This document shows, piece after piece, positions 61,226-64,000 of a DNA stretch of 64,000 nucleotides. Positions within the stretch are counted from its first letter, which is position 1; each line of letters opens with the position of its first letter. A program made the position numbers and the translations under genes. The stretch is from Cristatella mucedo (taxonomy: Eukaryota > Bryozoa > Phylactolaemata > Cristatellidae). The notes under the pieces are model-generated. The model did no database searches. It saw only the letters and a program-made list of their open reading frames with translations, and had not been told where the DNA came from. The stretch is taken from positions 1,074,501 through 1,138,500 of the forward strand of contig WPIO01000042.1 in assembly GCA_009760855.2 (NCBI GenBank), in the 5' to 3' direction.

Positions 61226-61395
61226 CAAGCTGATTTAACAGTATTTTTTTGGATAGCGACAGAAGAGCCTTGACGGCTATCACCATCGCTCGAATCGGCG
61301 ATACAGGATCGCCCACTACAGGATTCGAACCCACGACCTCGGGGCCGTAGTCGTGAAAAGCATCCGCCTTACCTAGTGAGCCATTACGGCTCAAC
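61226..61395 (-). repeat. tRNA-derived SINE
   Basis: Minus-strand copy with an intact B box (GGTTCGAATCC on the minus strand). The body carries GCCGTCAAGGC, and the end TGTTAAATCAGCTTG is followed by a (TTTA)n-type tail. Absent from copy A at about 32058, so it inserted after the duplication. Confidence 0.87.
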
Positions 61396-61599
61396 CGCAT
61401 TCAGCTTTGCACGCCGAGCGCACATCGGAACGAAGGAAACAACGCTAAACCCTGAGCAGAGGTTTCATAGCTCGCATTGAAAGCTGAGCGGACGCAACGC
61501 TTCGCTGGCTGCAACTTCAATGACGGAAAGTCCATGCACGCGGTAACAGAAGTTACAAGCCGGCTCAAGCTGGTTAGGTGCACACAAGGACCGACGGCT

Positions 61600-62440
61600 C
61601 AGTTACCAACAAATTTAGGTCGACAAATTTACCGACGACAGACGACAGGAGGCTGACTGATAAGGGACGGGAGGCTGTAAGTAGCAGTTTAGTACTATCT
61701 TCGATCAGCTTGAGGAAAATTTTCCGACATCCAAGATCGCATGCCTGCAAGGTCGACAACAAGATTATCAGACGCTTTGGCATTTTTTGATTGTCTAAAC
61801 GACAAATGCAACTGAATTTTATCATTAGAGAAGTGACGGCTAGTCTGACGAGCCAGAATCTCTTTACTCGTTCAGTATAAATGAGCAACAGCGTAGGACC
61901 GAGAACGGACCCTTGTGGGACTCCATACGTGGCAGGTCTGGTAGATGAGACATGACCACAGCACGATGCGGATTGAACACGATCGGACCAGTACGATTTG
62001 AACGATGCCATTGCCTCGTCAGCCACACCGATCTTTTTTCCCAATAGTCAAGTAGGATTTCACGATCGATACTGTCAAAGGCAGCTGATTGATCCAGCAT
62101 AGCTATGGCAGAGATTAACGATTTCGTTGCTGTGCAAGCCATCGGTGGTTATACGGAAGAGAGTAGTTTCAGTGAAGTGGTGTTGGTTGAATCCCGACTG
62201 AAATTTATTCGACAGTTCATTTTTTTATGGGTGCCACGAGCTTCTTAGCGCCAATCTCGTCCAGGATCTTTGACGAAAAAGGAAGAAGGGAAATTAGATG
62301 ATAGTTTTCTGTGACCTCAGGATTCAACCACGGATTTATAAGTATCGATTGGACTATTGCCAATTTAAAGGGCTTGTGAACAATCCAGTTATTCAGAGCA
62401 TTAAAATCTGAGTTATGGCTGAACTAATTTTGGTCTGCCA
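61600..62440 (-). mobile_element. L2-b-like retrotransposon fragment
   Basis: Minus strand. The better preserved and longer counterpart of 32290-32665. It has segments resembling LLPFSSKIL, AMLDQSAAFDSIDREILLD (around the first catalytic Asp) and [11 protein letters not shown]. It stops after the ENF-LK region, so the element's 3' end is missing. Frameshifts break it into several frames. Confidence 0.82.
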
Positions 62441-62884
62441 GGGATAGCCGCAGAAGGGGTGGCATAGGATGTTATGGTCCATATTTAGCAGTTTTTTCCT
62501 ATTAAATGATAAACTTGTTATAAATGCGATCCAAATTTTTGTGGTTGACAGGTGATCGGAGCATAGTAAATAAAAAATTGTTCTAAAATTATTTCACACT
62601 GGAAGTAGTACATCGAGCTCGACAAAATGATTTCCTTAAAAAGAACAGCGTCCGAGCAGTACCTTTTAAGCGAACTTATATACAGTAACTATAAGCTATT
62701 CAGCACCCAAACGGACCCGCAGAACACCACATTTCTACATCACATTATCATGATTGTCAGTGTCGTAGTGATACCTGCACATGACCTCTAAGTGCATGAA
62801 CTTGATTTGTGCAGGGGCACGCTGACTTAAAAAGTCAAAGAATTTAAAAAAATACATTTTCTTTTTTTTAATACGGCGCCACTT

Positions 62885-63745
62885 AGAACTAAGTGACCGT
62901 ATAACTCCTGTTGAATTTGCACGAAATCTCGGTGTCATGCCTAAAAGTGACCTTTCATTAGATGAATACATCAGCTCAACAATCAAGTCTGCCTACTTTC
63001 AGCAGCATAACATAGCTAACATTAGGGCTTGTTTAGACAGGGATACCACATCTAAATTGGTCGATGCATTTGTGACATCCCGTCTTGACTTCTGCAACTC
63101 ACTGCTTGCTTGTCTAGCGGCATGTGCAATCAGGTGCTAACAGCTAGTGCAAAACACTGCAGCCAGGCTTATCTGTCGTGAGCGCCACAATTGGCACGTC
63201 GCACCACTTCTTGCCGACCTGCACTGGCTACCAGTCAAGCAACGGATCGACTTCAAAGTTTGTCGCTCACATTTAGGTCGCTCCGGCCTACCTATCTTAT
63301 CTACTGCTCCGCCAGGCTAGGCGTCGTACTACTTGCTTTTCGGAATCTAACTGTTTACCAATACCTCATCCAAACCTCAAATCCTTTGCAGACCAAGCCT
63401 TTAGTTCATATGCTCCCTAAGCCTGAAACTCACTCCTAACTTGTGTCACATCCCCAGACTTAATAACATATAAAAATTTAAAAACGCACCTATTTATGAC
63501 AGCATTTCGCGGGTCCCTGTGATTCGTAATGGATGTGCTTATGCGTGCTGACACTGTTGCATGCTGCAGCTAACCATACTTGGATGCTGACCCTATGCAA
63601 GTCACCCCTAACCATGTTATTCTTGCTGTGTATTAAGCATGATACCACTTACCGTTCGATCGTGTTTGCTTTGCATCAAATGCAAAGCAGCTAGAAAGAG
63701 ATTGACTTCTCGAGTAGGATTTACAAAGTGTATTATTATTATTAT
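62885..63745 (+). mobile_element. L2-a retrotransposon, 3' fragment
   Basis: From the segment corresponding to ARNLGV through KSAYFQQHNIANIRACLD and DFCNSLLACLAA, with later frameshifts, to the 3' UTR. The stem-loop region is degraded (GCAGCTAGAAAGAGATTGAC) and is followed by an (ATT)n tail. Confidence 0.87.
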
Positions 63746-64000
63746 ATGGCCTGTAAATTGAAAAAATCTGTCCTCAACAATTGCATGCAGCTAATGATTT
63801 GACAAGACAAAAGAGACGTCCAAAAGTATATGGACGGAATATCATTCGACAATATGCAGTGTCACCCGATGAAAAGAGATCGACAAGCCAATGAAGGGAG
63901 TGACCAAAGGAAGCAAATGCACCGGCAGACCAACTGATCAGTAGAATATCATGCCGGTGCTTGTCTGAATACCAGTTCCCACTTGCACACACAATCAAGC

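Overview
The window is animal (metazoan) nuclear DNA. There are no long uninterrupted genes or bacterial operons. Coding sequence comes in short exons with GT..AG boundaries, embedded in 5'-truncated L2/CR1-like non-LTR retrotransposons, tRNA-derived SINEs and long (GA)n, (CT)n, (GT)n, (AT)n and (GGC)n tracts. The phylum cannot be fixed from the sequence.

The only convincing genes are five tandem paralogues, all on the minus strand, named T1 to T5 here from left to right. Each encodes a small four-helix membrane protein (144-150 residues; T3 about 209). The gene model is almost invariant. Exon 1 has 72 codons (79 in T3), carries TM1, an NPxxxWxWPxN-type loop and TM2, and ends in a CAG codon. 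Exon 2 has 31 codons (33 in T3), starts (K/R)(F/V)GYFW and carries TM3. Exon 3 carries TM4 ending in TCxxxP. All introns are phase 0. T1: exon 1 3698-3913 and exon 2 1138-1230, with exon 3 presumably left of the window. T2: 10828-11043, 10000-10092, 8520-8663. T3: 21779-22015, 20264-20362, 15627-15920. T4: 30426-30641, 29180-29272, 26471-26599. T5: 59619-59834, 55506-55598, 53402-53527. I do not recognise the family and assign no function.

Layout: T1 to T4 sit in a GC-rich 1-31 kb half, with intergenic spacers of 4.4-4.6 kb. A 22.8 kb AT-richer, gene-poor, repeat-rich stretch (30.6-53.4 kb) separates T4 from T5. T4 and T5 with their introns, promoters and upstream flanks are two copies of one segmental duplication (about 26.47-32.67 kb and 53.40-62.05 kb). 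An old L2 fragment upstream is shared by both copies, whereas three SINE insertions and one L2-b insertion are private to one copy. Two local L2-like families are recognisable: L2-a, with a conserved 3' stem-loop and (ATT)n tail, and L2-b, with an (ACATT)n tail. Two SINE types occur: one with its own 3' body and one whose tail resembles the L2-a stem-loop. Coordinates of repeats are approximate; exon coordinates were read base by base from splice sites.
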